Positions 22,353 to 33,188 of a DNA stretch of 64,000 nt are shown here, piece after piece. The stretch covers positions 132,920,101 through 132,984,100 of the forward strand of contig NC_051068.1 in NCBI RefSeq assembly GCF_004664715.2, written 5' to 3'. Position 1 is the first letter of the stretch, and the number at the start of each line of letters is the position of its first letter. A program made the position numbers and the translations under genes. The notes below the pieces were generated by a model. The model worked only from the letters and a program-made list of their open reading frames with translations, had not been told where the DNA came from and did no database searches. This DNA comes from Peromyscus leucopus (taxonomy: Eukaryota; Chordata; Mammalia; Rodentia; Cricetidae).

Positions 22353-22390
22353 TGTGATGGGCGGAGCTGAGTGCAGGAGCCCGAAGCCAG

Positions 22391-23584
22391 GCTGGGTGGA
22401 ATGGTTAAGACTGTCTTACCTGAGTTTGTGCTGCAGTTGTGCAGGCGAAGATGAAATTGGGAGGTTAATTGCCGGAGAAGTTTGATTTCCACCAGTGACC
22501 AGGTCAAGCTACGTGTACTCCACAAGGGCCACAAAGCCCCGGGTTAGTAGCTGCCCCCGCCCTGCCAGTTTTTGCCAAAGCTTCACGGCATACATCATTA
22601 CTTCGTTCCTTTGTTGCTCCCTTCTTACAAGACGCTTGGGTTCCACAGACAAGACAGTACTGAAGATGTTTGCCATTCAGAGGCATACCCTTGAGGGGCG
22701 GGGACATTCAAATCTGCCCTTTCCCAACGTTCATGTTTTAACTTTTCTAGACAATTTCACAGATCTCAAACCATGACCAGACTCATGATCACTTAAAACT
22801 ATGTCATATTCCTGAGAGGAATGGAAGCTCCTTGGCTTCAGATAGCAAGAGAAGGAAGGCATAGTCCTACAGTTAATAGTTAATTTTACCCCAAAGCATT
22901 CCTGGCTTGTTCCACTGAAATGATGGGTTGCCAGTGCCTCCTCCAATCTCAGTTGTGGATGCGGTCATGTCTGCTTAGCCTAAGTTAAGGCAAAATAAAA
23001 CCTCTTGACACCAAATGTTATTTTCCCTCAGACCCTCATAGGGCTGCAGGTTAGATAGGTCAGGCATGCAGATGAGTAAGACAGGGTCTAAAAGGTCCTA
23101 CTACTTGCCTAAGTGATAGTATCAGATCTAGAATTAGAAACGGGAAATCCTAACTCCTGCTGCCTAAGAATGCTATATCATATACTCCTTTGTTAAACTC
23201 AGTGTCATTGGTAATCACATTTACCTGGAGCCTAGAATGCTTTTGGAAGTGATACGGGATCATAAGTTCCAGGATGGCTCATGAGATCCTCTTAGAAAGC
23301 CAGGTGTGTTGGTTCCTGAGTCGGCAGTCAGGCTTCCTGACTGTATCTTTATCTGATTATAGACCTCACAGCACTTCGCCTAGGGGCACTTTCATCAATC
23401 AATCCCTCTTGACCTCATTCTTTACAATCAGATATTATTCTTTGCATTACAGATGGAGAAATAGATTACACAAAAGTTAATTTGCCTAAAGCTACTTATG
23501 TGATGAAAATCCATAGTTGTTGACTTAGAAGTCAGTGTCTGGCACATTTGGATGCAATGAGAATGCCATGCTGTAGCTTTAGAC
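22391..23584. other. Intergenic DNA upstream of Alg14
   Basis: Moderate GC near 22500-22580, otherwise unique AT-rich sequence. No exon recognised. A divergent noncoding transcript from the Alg14 promoter is possible but nothing in the sequence proves it. Confidence 0.4.
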
Positions 23585-23812
23585 ATACCTCATGGGGAGG
23601 CAGAGGCAGGGCCTCTGGTGGGTATGACAGACAGTACGACTCCGGTGCTGGGGAGGTGGATCAGTAAGTAAAGTGCCGGCTAGACGAGCATGAGGATGTA
23701 AGGAGTTTCAACCCCCGTCAGATAGAAAAGCCAGGCATGGTGGAGGATTCATGGGTTCCAGACATCAGTGAACTCCAGGTTCAGTGGAAGACCCTGTCTC
23801 AAAAACTATAAG
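23585..23812 (+). repeat. B4-like composite SINE
   Basis: A B1-like scrap (ggggaggcagaggcaggg), an ID/B2-like segment (gctggggaggtggatcagta) and a second B1-like end (gccaggcatggtggagg, then gaccctgtctcaaaaac). Confidence 0.6.
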
Positions 23813-23814
23813 GC

Positions 23815-24034
23815 AAAGAGACTGGAGTGATAGCTCAGTGGCTAGGAGCACTGGCTGCTCTGCCAGAGGACCCGGGTTCAACTCCCAGCACCCAATTGGT
23901 GGCTCACAATTATCTCCCACTCCAGTTTTAGGGGATCTGATTCCCTCTTCCAAAATCTGCAGGCACACACATGGTGCCCAGAAATAATTCAGGCAAAACA
24001 CACATACTCATAAAAATAAATCCTTAAGTATAAA
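23815..24034 (+). repeat. B2 SINE
   Basis: Forward B2: ggagtgatagctcagtggct, accagtgg-style head, cagaggacccgggttcaact, a cataaaaataaatcctt tail. Confidence 0.93.
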
Positions 24035-24140
24035 AGTAAGGCAGAGAAGCAATTGAGGAAGACAGTGTTGACCTCTGGCCTCCTCCCATGCACGCAGGTG
24101 CAATCACAAATACATACACACGTGGACACACACAGAAGAG
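24035..24140 (+). repeat. B2 3' fragment
   Basis: Contains gacctctggcctcctcccat and a CA-rich end, as in B2 3' parts. Confidence 0.6.
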
Positions 24141-24221
24141 AGTGGTTCAAGAACGTCACCAAGTGTCATGTTATTTTCTTCCACCACCTCTGCCATTCTC
24201 CAGAGTGGCTTCAACTGTGGT

Positions 24222-24895
24222 GACATTTTATTTGTGCATCCCAATAAAGCTTATCTGGAGATCAGAGGACAGAGCCAGTCACTATATTAAACAAAGTGGT
24301 TAGGCGGTGGTAGCACATGCCTTTAATCCTAACATTCGGGAGGAAACAATCCATCCAGATCTCTGTGAGTTCACAGTCACACACTGGGAAGAGAGCAGTG
24401 TGGCAGCACACACCTTTAATCCCAGCACTAACCATAGAGGTCTGGAGGTCTATACAGACAGACAGGAAGTGATAGAGCTGGGCAGAGAGAGAGTAAGTGA
24501 TGTACCTGGGTGGAAAAAGGAAGTAAGATGGCAAAACACAGAAAGGTTTATAGGCGTGAGTATACAGGAAGTAGCTGTCTCTTTGGCTGAGGGTTTCCTA
24601 GCGGTAAGAATGTGGTTGGCTGCCAGGCAGTGGTGGTGCACGCCTTTAATCCCAGCACTGGGGAGGCAGAGGCAGACGGATCTCTGTGAGTTCGAGGCCA
24701 GCCTGGGCTACCAAGTGAGTTCCAGGAAAGGCGCAAAGCAACACAGAGAAACCCTGTCTTGAAAAACAAAACAAAACAAAAGAATGTGGTTGGCTTCTTT
24801 CTGCTTTTCTGATCTCTCAATTTTCACCCCAGTAAGATCTGGCTCCAGGTTTTTTATTGATAAGACCATTTAAGATTCATCTTACATTCAACCTA
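24222..24895 (+). mobile_element. Composite repeat family, copy 1 (contains B1 24623-24780)
   Basis: The left end reads caataaagcttatctggaga, then tcagaggacagagccagtc. Next come three SINE-like modules, each with a cctttaatcc core (24300-24370, 24395-24445, 24623-24780), of which the last is a full B1. The right end reads tctggctccaggttttttat, then tgataagacc. The same ends and the same cacttcctgtctgtctg-type spacer (in reverse here) recur at 27316-27855, 29396-29895 and 31258-31728. I cannot attach a database name. Confidence 0.7.
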
Positions 24896-24924
24896 AGACT
24901 TGAATCACAATTAAAAGAAGATAT

Positions 24925-25090
24925 TAGTGGCCAGGCATGGTGGTGCATACCTTAAACCTCAGCACTCAGGAGGCAGAGGAGGGTGGATCTCTGAGTGGCC
25001 AGCTCCTTTCTACATGGTCATTTCCAGGGCACCCAGGGCTACAGAATGAGAAACCTTGTTTCAGACAAACAAGCAAACAAACAAAAAGGG
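24925..25090 (+). repeat. B1 SINE
   Basis: Forward B1: ggccaggcatggtggtgcat, aggaggcagaggagggtgga, then an (AAAC)n tail. Confidence 0.93.
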
Positions 25091-25097
25091 GGATATT

Positions 25098-25565
25098 AGT
25101 TGTTGGGAAACATTATTTGAAGCTGTGTTACTTTTGTTTATGTTGTATTTGTTTACCTCTGTGAAACTGTAACACATTGTCTGTCTAAAAACACCTGATG
25201 TCTAATAAAGAACTAAATGGTCAATAGCAAGGCAGGAGAAAGGATAGGTGGGGATGGCAGGCAGAGAGAATAAGTAGAAGGAGAAAGCTGAGAAGAAAGA
25301 TCAAGGAACAAGAGAGGAAGGAGGGAGGACTTCAGGGGCCACCCAGCCACCCAGCTACACAGCCAGACATGGAGTAAGAAGGAAAGAAAATGTACACACA
25401 AATAGAGAAAGATAAAAGTCCCAAGGCCAAAGATAGATGGAATAATTTAAGAAAAGCTGGCTAGAAACAAGCCAAGCTAAGGCCAGACATTTATAATTAA
25501 GTATAAGCCTCTGTGTGTGATTTATTTGGGAGCTGGGTAGTGGGCCCCCCAAAAGAGTCAAGAAA
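25098..25565 (+). mobile_element. Solo ERV-type LTR, cricetid family
   Basis: No coding sequence is attached. The LTR shows a purine-rich middle, an ataaagaac polyadenylation-like signal near 25203, aagataaaagtcccaaggcc, and the right end tttatttgggagctgggtag, then tgggccccccaaaa. I recognise the layout as an abundant cricetid LTR but give no family name. Confidence 0.6.
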
Positions 25566-26171
25566 ACAACCAACAACAACGAGTGATTCAGAAACCACTC
25601 CACACAAGGCAATTTCCACAGTCTTAAGAAGTTGTTATGCTGTCACTGGGTCTCTGCTAAGAGAAACATATCTTTTCAGATCCCTCATGGGAGACTTTAT
25701 TTCCCTATTTTAAGCCATATTTAGATCACCCATACATAAAATGAAGTAGATCCCCAAAGCTGGTGGAGATAGGAATGGAGGGTGACATAAAATTCTGATA
25801 TGGTTTTTGGCCATTGTATGTTGGTTACGGCTCGGAAGCTCAAGGAGAGGGGGTTGTTTTCATAGGCAGTTGTGGTGTTTGGGTTGCTGTGAAGATGTGG
25901 GTGTGCAAACAGACACAGACGCTGCAGTGGTCAGGCATATACTTAATTACATGGCTCCCAGCCCCAAGCTCCAGGTTAAGGAAGACTTAATATGGAAAGG
26001 ATACTATTACACTTCCCATCCCCTGATCCTCTTGTCCCCTCGTTATTATAATTCCCATAACTGAAGAAAAAAATTCAGTTTGACCACAGCTTGGGGGGGT
26101 GAACAGTGAAGCATTTGGGGGCTACCAGTTATGCCAGTAATCAAAGGAAGCAGAGACGGTGTTTGATGTGT
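25566..26171. other. Noncoding stretch without recognised features
   Basis: Unique sequence. Short open frames only, none recognised. Confidence 0.4.
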
Positions 26172-26516
26172 GAGATGGTTTCTGTTACTTGTCGACATGA
26201 CAGGATCTAGAATGATCCAGGAGACAAGCCTCAGGGCATGCCTATCCCAATCGAGACCAGGAAGACCCACCTTAACTGTGCGCTGCATCATTCCATGGGC
26301 TGGGGTCCTGGACTGAATGCGGAGGAGGGAAGGATCGGGGTGCCAGCATTCTTCGCCCTCTGCTCTGTGACTGCAAATACCTCACGTTCCTGCCACTATG
26401 GCTTCCCTGACGTGGGCTAGAAGATTCCCCTGGGATGGTGAGCCAGAGTAAGCCCTTTCTTGGGTTGTTTCTATCAGCTGGCTTGTCTCAGCAACAAGAC
26501 AAGCAACTGATACAGA
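26172..26516 (+). repeat. Rodent interspersed repeat, family not named
   Basis: The pattern (attccatgggctggggtcct, gccctctgctctgtgactgc, cttcccttgacg-like, then agtaagccctttcttgggtt and a cagcaacaagacaagcaact end) matches a repeat I know to be common in rodents. I cannot say with certainty whether it is L1-derived or a DNA/LTR fossil. Confidence 0.55.
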
Positions 26517-27315
26517 GTCATTGATTGAGTTACTCTGAGCTTTCCAGAGGGACTGTTTTCCTGTCAAGGAAGTGAAAGCCTCAGGGATGAGCTAAGCAGG
26601 CAGAGGCAAGAACAAGTGGAAAGCCCCTGAACAGAAATGTCCAGTGCATGAGCAGAGTACTGAGCTGTGATGGAATGTGTGGACTATAATCAAGAGGTCA
26701 GTGAGCTAGAGTGTGATCTTGGACGTTAAGGCTGAGCAGGAAGAAGTAGCAACAAAAGCTTCCTGAGGTGAGTCAGACTGGCCCCGTTGATAACAGATTC
26801 ATGATCCTTCGGGAAAACACGAATGGTTGACAAAAGGAATGATACGTGATTCACACCAATCATTCAGTTTGTCTGGGAAGTGATTACTTTTAAATCTGTT
26901 CACGGGAGTGTCTTGAGATAGACTTGGAAGTTTACACTCTTCACATCAGCACTTGGGAGGTAGGGAGGAAAAAGAGGGTAACGAATTAAAAGTCATTCTC
27001 AGCTACATAGTATGTGGAAGGCCCATGTGGGCTACATGAGACTGTTCCTCAAAACTACGGAAAGAAATCATTTCCTAACGTTTCTATGGGAAATACCAAT
27101 ATTCAGACATATCTCTGAAGTGTGTACGAAGGTGGAGTTTTTGCAGCATTCTGTAGGATTGCATGTGTCATTTAGTCAGCATATTGATTGCGTGCCTGAG
27201 AGGGGTTGCAGACTTGTAGGTGCAGGGCATGGCATATAAGCAGGACAATGGCCCAGGCAAGAATCTTAGACTAGAGAAAATGACAGAGGATGTAGCTAAG
27301 TGTTGCATGAATCTT
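26517..27315. other. Noncoding stretch, one weak B1-like scrap
   Basis: Around 26940-27060 a degraded forward B1-like pattern (cagcacttgggaggtaggga) is visible. Otherwise the sequence is unique. Confidence 0.45.
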
Positions 27316-27855
27316 AAAAGTTCTTATTGATAAAATCAAACCTGAGCCAGGTATTGGGGTGAACACTGGAAGATCAGAGAGACAGAACAAGCCACAGCTA
27401 TCTCACCTCGCCGGATCCTCAGCTGATCTTGTTTCCTCAGACTGGAAGCCTCTGTGTCCTCATATTCGAATGGCTCTCAGCTGAACTGTGCTCCAAAGCC
27501 TGAAAGCTTAACCAGCCAAACGCTTAACCAGCCAAATGCTTAACTAGCCAAATGCTTCTAGTTCCTGGTCCTCACACCTTATATATCTTTCTGTCTTCTA
27601 CCATCACTCCCTGGGATTAAAGGCTCACTCCCTGGGATTAAAGGCTTGCTTTCTGGGATTAAAGGCATGAGTCACCATGCCTGGCTGTTTCCAATGTGGC
27701 CTTGAACTCACAGAGATCCCAGATAGATTTCTGCCTCCGGAATGCTAGGATTAAAGGTGTGAGTGCACCATTTTCTAGCCTTTGTATCTAGTGACTATTC
27801 TGTCTCACCCCAGATAAGTTTATTAGGGTGCACAATATTTTGGGGAACAATACCA
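27316..27855 (-). mobile_element. Composite repeat family, copy 2, with two internal tandem expansions
   Basis: Opens with ttcttattgataaaatcaaa and closes with ccagataagtttattagggt, then gcacaatatt, as in the other copies. It contains a reverse B1 module (27650-27755), three 16-base units at 27506-27553 (gcttaaccagccaaat type) and three 21-base units at 27604-27666 (each ending tgggattaaaggc). Confidence 0.75.
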
Positions 27856-27967
27856 TCACAGCTAAGGATAGATTTGAAATATATTTTAGGTGTGAAGTCA
27901 GTGAAACTAATGGATGAGACATTGAAGATGAATAAAAAAGAGGGATCAGGGTAACATCAGATTTTTT

Positions 27968-28180
27968 GTTTCAAAATTGGTGCAATGGAGGCTTCAGAGA
28001 GCACTAGCTGCTCTTGCAGAGGACCAGAGTTCTGTTCCAAGCACCCACAGCAGGCAGCTCACAACTGTCTGTGTAGCTGTGGCTCCAGGGGATCTGGTGC
28101 CTTCTCCTGGCCTCCCCATGTACCTGCGCACAAACGAGCATGCTAACAAATACACATAAGTAAAATGAAAAAAAACCCTA
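27968..28180 (+). repeat. B2 SINE
   Basis: Forward B2: gctgctcttgcagaggacca, cagctcacaactgtctgtgt, gatctggtgccttctcctgg and an A-rich tail. Confidence 0.9.
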
Positions 28181-28619
28181 TATTTTTAAAACCCTGGTGA
28201 GATGGTATCGTCTAACAGATGAGAAAAAAGCTTTTGTGGGTGGAGGAAGGTGAAAGAATGAAAACAAGTGTTCTACTTTGAACTTTAGTTCAAATAGCCT
28301 GATAATACACCCAAGTGCTCACATGAAACAGGCTTTTCTACATTCGCATCTGAAGCTTGGGCCAGATTGGAGGTATACATTTAGAACTCACTGACATATA
28401 GATGAGTTATGAACCATGGAGCTGGGTGAGATCACTGGAGAGCTCAGACAGTCCTGTCCAGGACTGCTGTCTGTGATGATGGAAGTATCTGTCTGTGTTG
28501 TACACTGTTTACATGTGCCCAATGAGCACTTGAAATATGGCTCATGCAATAGAACTGAATTTTAATTTTGTCTCATTATGTTCTATTATTTTAAAATTAA
28601 GTAGACACCCCTGGCTAGT

Positions 28620-28785
28620 TGTGTTCATTCTCCCATGGCTGTGACAAAGTACCTGATAAATGCAGCTTAAGGAAGGAAGGGTGTCCCCTGACTCACAGTC
28701 TGAGGGTACAGTCCATCGTGGCAGGGAAAGAAAGCATGGCAACGGGAGGGTGAGCCAGGTGGTCTCTTCCAAGGCACATTGTTGG
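28620..28785 (+). mobile_element. Rodent L1 3' end fragment, left part (split by LTR)
   Basis: gctgtgacaaagtacctgat, agcttaaggaaggaagggtg, then ggtacagtccatcgtggcag. The element continues at 29140 after an LTR insertion. Confidence 0.75.
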
Positions 28786-29139
28786 TTGAGTTTTCCTGTT
28801 CCGAAGTCACTCACAAATAGTCACTCAGAGGCCTAATATTAATTACAAATGCTCTGCCAATAGCTCAGGCTTATTACTAACTAGCTCTTACAACTTAACC
28901 CATCTCTGTTCATCTATGTGATGCCCCAAGGTTCATGGCTTTTACCTCTATCCCATTTTGTGTGTCCAACTAGTTCTGTCACTGGCTGGCAACTCCTCTG
29001 ACTCCACCCTTCCTCATCCCAGTATTCTCAGTGTGGCTTTCCTGCCTAACTTTATCCTGTTCAGCTATTGGCCAGTCAGCTTGTTTGTTAAACCAATCAC
29101 AGCGACAAATCTTCACAGTGTATGAAGGGATTATTCCAC
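28786..29139 (-). mobile_element. ERV-type LTR, reverse, inserted into an L1 fragment
   Basis: Pattern: agtcactcagaggcctaata, tgccaatagctcaggcttat, ggccagtcagcttgtttgtt. It interrupts an L1 3' region that resumes directly afterwards, so it is younger than that L1. It is related to the LTR-like sequence at 4645-4900. Confidence 0.65.
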
Positions 29140-29388
29140 AGCAGCACATGGTACTTGTAGTCAGGAACCAGAGACAGATGATTACTTGTTCTCAACTTGC
29201 TTTCTCATGTTTATCCAGTCCGGGACGAAGTCTATGAAATGGTGGCACCCACAGTTAGTTCAGGTGCATCTTTCCATCTCAACTAACCTAACTGATATCA
29301 CAGTCGCATCTAGAAGTTTGTCTCCTGGGGGATTCTAGATGCTGTTGTCAAGCTGACAACTAAAATCCACCACCACATGAGTGAACAC
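29140..29388 (+). mobile_element. Rodent L1 3' end fragment, right part
   Basis: Continues 28620-28785: agtcaggaaccagagacaga, gctttctcatgtttatccag, then tctcctgggggattctagat and a caagctgacaactaaaatcc end. Confidence 0.75.
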
Positions 29389-29395
29389 TCTAGAC

Positions 29396-29895
29396 AAATT
29401 TCTAAATGGTCTTATTAAATAAAAAACACAGAGCCAAACATAGAGGTGAAAACCTGAGAGATCAGGGAAATAGGGAAAGCCACAGCTAACCTCACCTCAC
29501 CAACTCTGCAGCTTCCAAAGGCGAGCTACTTCCTGTCTACCCACACCTATATGCCTTGCTGTTCTTCCATCTGATTTGCTCTCTCTGTCCAACTATATCA
29601 CTTCCTCTTCCTGCCCAGCTCTGTCACTTCCTGTCTGTCTGCACAGACCTCCATGGTTAACTAGTGTTGGAATTTAAGGCGTGTGCCACCACACCCAGTT
29701 CTGTTTCCAGTGTGGCCTTGAACTCACATAGATCCAGACAGATCCCTGCCTCACAAGTGATAGGATTAAAGGCATGTGCTACCAAAGTTGCCTGACTTCT
29801 ATATTGTGGCTGGCTTTTTCCTCCGATCTCCAGGCAAGTTTTGTTTTACTGAGAAACACAGGATATTGGGGGACACAACACATCACCACAGGACG
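29396..29895 (-). mobile_element. Composite repeat family, copy 3
   Basis: Opens with aatggtcttattaaataaaa, then aacacagagcc. Contains cacttcctgtctgtctgcac, two reverse cctttaatcc-type modules, and closes with gatctccaggcaagttttgt. Confidence 0.75.
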
Positions 29896-30065
29896 CTGCA
29901 TTGGATAGTACAGGATAGAGAGGAGTCTGGGGTTGCTCTGACTTAGAGAAGTAGGGGAGGCTGAGAAGTAAAAAAAAAAAAAAAAAAAAAAGTGGAGCTG
30001 GAAAAGTCATAGAGGTAGGAGGAGACTCAGGACAGAGTGGTGGAGTGGTTGGAATAAAAAATAAC

Positions 30066-30390
30066 CCCCATAGTCCCAGGCATTTTTGAACACTTGGTCC
30101 CCAGTTGGTGGTACTCTGAGGCTAAGGCTTTGCTGGAGGAAGTCTTACCGCTGGGGATGGGCCTTAAGAGAAACAAGCCTCTCCCTCTCACTTACGGTTT
30201 ACTGTCTGCTTGCTCTTGCTGTTCCAGATGTGAGCATTTGGCTTCCTGTTCCTGCAGCCGTGCCTGCGGGATGCTGCCCATCCTTTCTACCACGAGGAAC
30301 TCCTATCCCTCTGACCTGTAAGCCAAATAAACTCTTCCTTCTGTAAGTCGACTTGGCTGTGGTGTTTTATAACAGAAATAGAAAAGTAAC
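30066..30390 (+). repeat. Rodent interspersed repeat, family not named
   Basis: cacttggtccccagttggtg, ggaggaagtcttaccgctgg, gtaagccaaataaactcttc and a tgttttataacagaaatag end. The layout suggests a terminal piece of a retroelement with an AATAAA signal. Confidence 0.55.
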
Positions 30391-30587
30391 AAATGCAGCT
30401 GACCACAGAAACCAAGGGAAGAAAAGGATTTAAGGATCAGACCCAAATCAGCCCTATGCATGTTGCTGACAGGTAAGGAAGTCGGGTGCTTGGAACAGGT
30501 CAGTCACTCGGAATCTAAAAAATAGCAGCATTCCATAGCATAGTAGATGCTGGAAAGCCATTGAGAATGAGCAGGAAAGAGACGGAG

Positions 30588-30613
30588 GAGGAGGAGGAGG
30601 AGGAGGAGGAGGA
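30588..30613 (+). repeat. (GGA)n microsatellite
   Basis: About eight GGA units. Confidence 0.95.
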
Positions 30614-30649
30614 GATCAGATTTCTCTCCCCCCCACATTGATTTTTATT

Positions 30650-30803
30650 TATTTAGGTTTTTCAAGACAGGGTTTCACTGTGTAACATCCATGGCTGTCC
30701 TGGAACTCACTCTGTAGACCAGGTTGGCCTCAAACTCACAAAGATCCACCTGCCTCTGCCTCCCAGGTGCTAGGATTAAAGGCGTGCACCACCACTGCTG
30801 ACT
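30650..30803 (-). repeat. B1 SINE
   Basis: Reverse B1: caagacagggtttcactgtg, ggttggcctcaaactcacaa, then gattaaaggcgtgcaccacc. Confidence 0.95.
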
Positions 30804-31257
30804 GAAAATCAGATTTCTTATTAGGCATTTCCAATTTTCCCTTAATGGGAAATGGGCATCTTGGGTAAAACACAGAGAATTGGGAAATGTAGCTTTCCTC
30901 TTTGGTTGACATACTGTGAGGACCAAAGGCAGGGCCTTGAGGTTGTTAGGGAAGCCCTGTACCCCAGAACTGCATCCCTAGCCCCTGGGGAATTTGTTTT
31001 AAGATGAGAACTTGACATATTTGCTATTGAGGATCTCTAGTGGAGGAATATTGCCGCAGGAGAGAAAAGGAGGGTGACAAGAGGGGGACCTTCTTCAGAA
31101 GATGAAATGGGTTGGAATTTAGAACCTAAGCCAAGAAGGTGGGCTCTTAGAGGGGTGAGCCTTATTCTGTTAACCAGCCAGAGAGCCGGGAGTGGGGGGT
31201 GGGGGTGGAGAGGGGCTGGAGATGCAGTACACGGAAGTTTGTGGAGCTGGTGAGTTG
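30804..31257. other. Noncoding stretch without recognised features
   Basis: Purine-rich near 31050-31210. No gene seen. Confidence 0.4.
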
Positions 31258-31728
31258 TGGTGATATATTGTGTACCCTAAAAAACTTGCCTGAGCATTAG
31301 AGGACAGAGCCAGCCATTAAACTAGACATAGAGGCCAGGCAGTGGTGGCACACACCTTTAATCCTATCACTGGGAGGCAGAGATTCATCTGGATCTCTGT
31401 GAGTTCAAGGCCACACTGGGTTACATGAAATTGATTTAGTCTAGGAGAGAAACAGAGCCAGGCAGGGTGGCACCCACCTTTAATCCCAGCACTTGAGATC
31501 TCATGCCTTTGCTTGGGAAGCACACAGGCCTTTAATCCCAGGAAGTAATATGGCAGGGCAGAGAAAGGTATATAAGGCGTGAGGAAACAGGAACTCGCTC
31601 TCTTTAGGCTGAGGATTTCCATAGAGGTAAGAACTAGCGGCTGGCTGTTCTGCTTCTCTGATCTTTCAGCTTTCACCCTGTTATCTGGCTCTGGGTTTTT
31701 TATTAAAAGGCCATCTAAGATTTGAACA
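31258..31728 (+). mobile_element. Composite repeat family, copy 4
   Basis: Left end ttgcctgagcattagaggac, then agagccagcc. Two or three cctttaatcc modules (31330-31420, 31460-31500, 31510-31545). Right end tctggctctgggttttttat, then taaaaggcc. Confidence 0.75.
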
Positions 31729-31829
31729 AGGGGTTGGGGATTTAGCTCAGTGGTAGAGAGCTTGCTTGCCCTGGGTTTAGTCCTCATCTCCGGAAAATTA
31801 AAAAAAAAAAAAAAAAAAGATTTGAACAA
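31717..31829 (+). mobile_element. ID SINE with perfect target-site duplication
   Basis: The ID body (gggttggggatttagctcag, then tggtagagagc) runs 31730-31816 and ends in an A run. A 13-base direct repeat, aagatttgaacaa, flanks it at 31717-31729 and 31817-31829. ID elements derive from BC1 RNA, itself of tRNA-Ala origin. It landed in the right edge of the composite repeat, so it is younger. Confidence 0.95.
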
Positions 31830-31852
31830 CAGTGAGTGAATGACAGCTTGAA

Positions 31853-31853
<1 letters not shown>

Positions 31854-31885
<32 letters not shown>

Positions 31886-31949
31886 TAGGTGTGTGTGTGT
31901 GTAGGTGTGTGTGTGTGTAGGTGTGTGTGTGTGTAGGTGTGTGTGTGTG

Positions 31950-31984
<35 letters not shown>
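31854..31984 (+). repeat. (GT)n microsatellite with regular TAG interruptions
   Basis: GT runs broken by four evenly spaced taggt units (about every 16-18 bases), suggesting a higher-order tandem repeat. On the minus strand it reads as histidine/threonine codons but is not a gene. Confidence 0.95.
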
Positions 31985-31986
<2 letters not shown>

Positions 31987-33188
31987 GTAGGAGGTCTGAA
32001 GAAGGAAGGTACAGGATAATAACCATGGGTGACTGGCACCCTCACCAGGACCAGGGTAATTAAAAATGCTGTTGAAGCCGGGGTTGGTGGGGTACGCCTG
32101 TGATTACAGCTCGGAGAGGAGGAAGCAAGAGGCTCAGAGGCTAGAGCCCTTGTCTCAGAAACAAAACAAAGAAAACGCCATTTAAGGCTTGTGATAACAA
32201 ACACAGAAGAAAGCAACTAACATAGTTTACATGTTTTTTCTTCCCACAGGAAAAGGCAGATAATTGCCTTCAAGCAGTTAGTTTTGACAGGTGAATACAG
32301 CACGCGGAGAAGGTTTTTCCCCAGGGAGCGAGGTCTGAGGATTTTTCTGCGGACAGAGTAGAAAGTGAAGACAGAAGAGTAGAGATGGGGGAGTGGATGA
32401 ATAGTGAAGGGCTGGGAAGAACAGTGAGTTAGAAGGTTGACGAGTTGGCCTGGGGCGGTAGCGAAGTTGGTTTACAAGATGTATGCATGCATGATTTTTT
32501 CCCCAGTACCACATCAAACTGGTGCATGCCTGTAATCACTACATAGCAAGTACTAGGCCAGCTTAGAGTATATTAGATCTTGTCTCAAAAAGAAAAAGAA
32601 AAGGATTAAGATCGAACACTGTAAGTCTTGCAGTGAACTCTCCAGGCAGTAGTCAGAGTGGAATGCCTGAAGTTGCTATTGTGCATTTACCAGTGTTAGT
32701 ATTTAAAGTATGACCTATAAGCATGAATGGAAAAGGTCAGTGGCACACCGCCCCCCATACTGAAGTCACTGAGTGATGAAGAGGAAAATAATCAGCTAAG
32801 AGATCAAATCTTAAAAAGAGAGTTGGAGGCCCTGGCAACCAAGAAGAACTTTAGGGATAAGCTGGATTTCTCCTTGCACCTTGTGTCTTGTTATCTGAAA
32901 CCTGTGGGCTAAAATCAGCAGGCTTCCTTGCTCTGGTACTCGTTGGATGTGACTAATAGGGGCCTATCTGCTAGACTCTAGCAGCCAGAGGGAAGACTGT
33001 GTCCTTGAATTGAAGATCTCTGCTCTTTTTCGTCGTTTTTCCTATGTATAGGTCTCCTGAGTCCTAATTCTCCCCTCGGTTAGACCATTTGGTCTAACTT
33101 TAGGTCCACCACTTCACTCCCCTTTGGTTACTGCATACACTATTCCTTGTGTTTTCTCTACTCCATTCATGCCTTTGCTAATGGTTCT
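31985..33188. other. Noncoding stretch with two old B1-like scraps
   Basis: Degraded forward B1-like sequences lie at 32075-32168 (gggtacgcctgtgattacag) and 32516-32602 (ggtgcatgcctgtaatcact). No exon recognised. Confidence 0.55.

Larger units (their letters stand above)
21850..22390 (-). promoter_or_regulatory. Alg14 promoter region, CpG- and GC-box-rich
   Basis: CpG frequency rises sharply here compared with the flanks. On the plus strand there are two copies of a GC-box sequence (gtgggcggggcttgtc, at 22241-22256 and 22337-22352), an inverted CCAAT box (attgg near 22302) and further gggcgg cores. There is no TATA box, as expected for a housekeeping gene. Transcription of Alg14 probably starts around 22160-22260 on the minus strand. 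Two ZNF143-type motifs lie just downstream of exon 1. Confidence 0.8.

Noticed and set aside
25098..25565. Possible complete endogenous retrovirus
   Set aside because: Only LTR-type sequence is present. No gag, protease or polymerase-like frame occurs nearby.
27506..27666. Short regular repeats reminiscent of a CRISPR array
   Set aside because: Units are directly adjacent with no spacers and lie inside a mammalian transposon-derived repeat.
31317..32216. Minus-strand open frame of 299 codons
   Set aside because: It runs through a composite repeat, an ID element and the GT microsatellite (His/Thr runs). No family similarity.
32727..32912. Small plus-strand frame with a charged, coiled-coil-like sequence
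   Set aside because: Only 61 codons, no splice borders, no recognised family. Could be chance or a retrocopy scrap.
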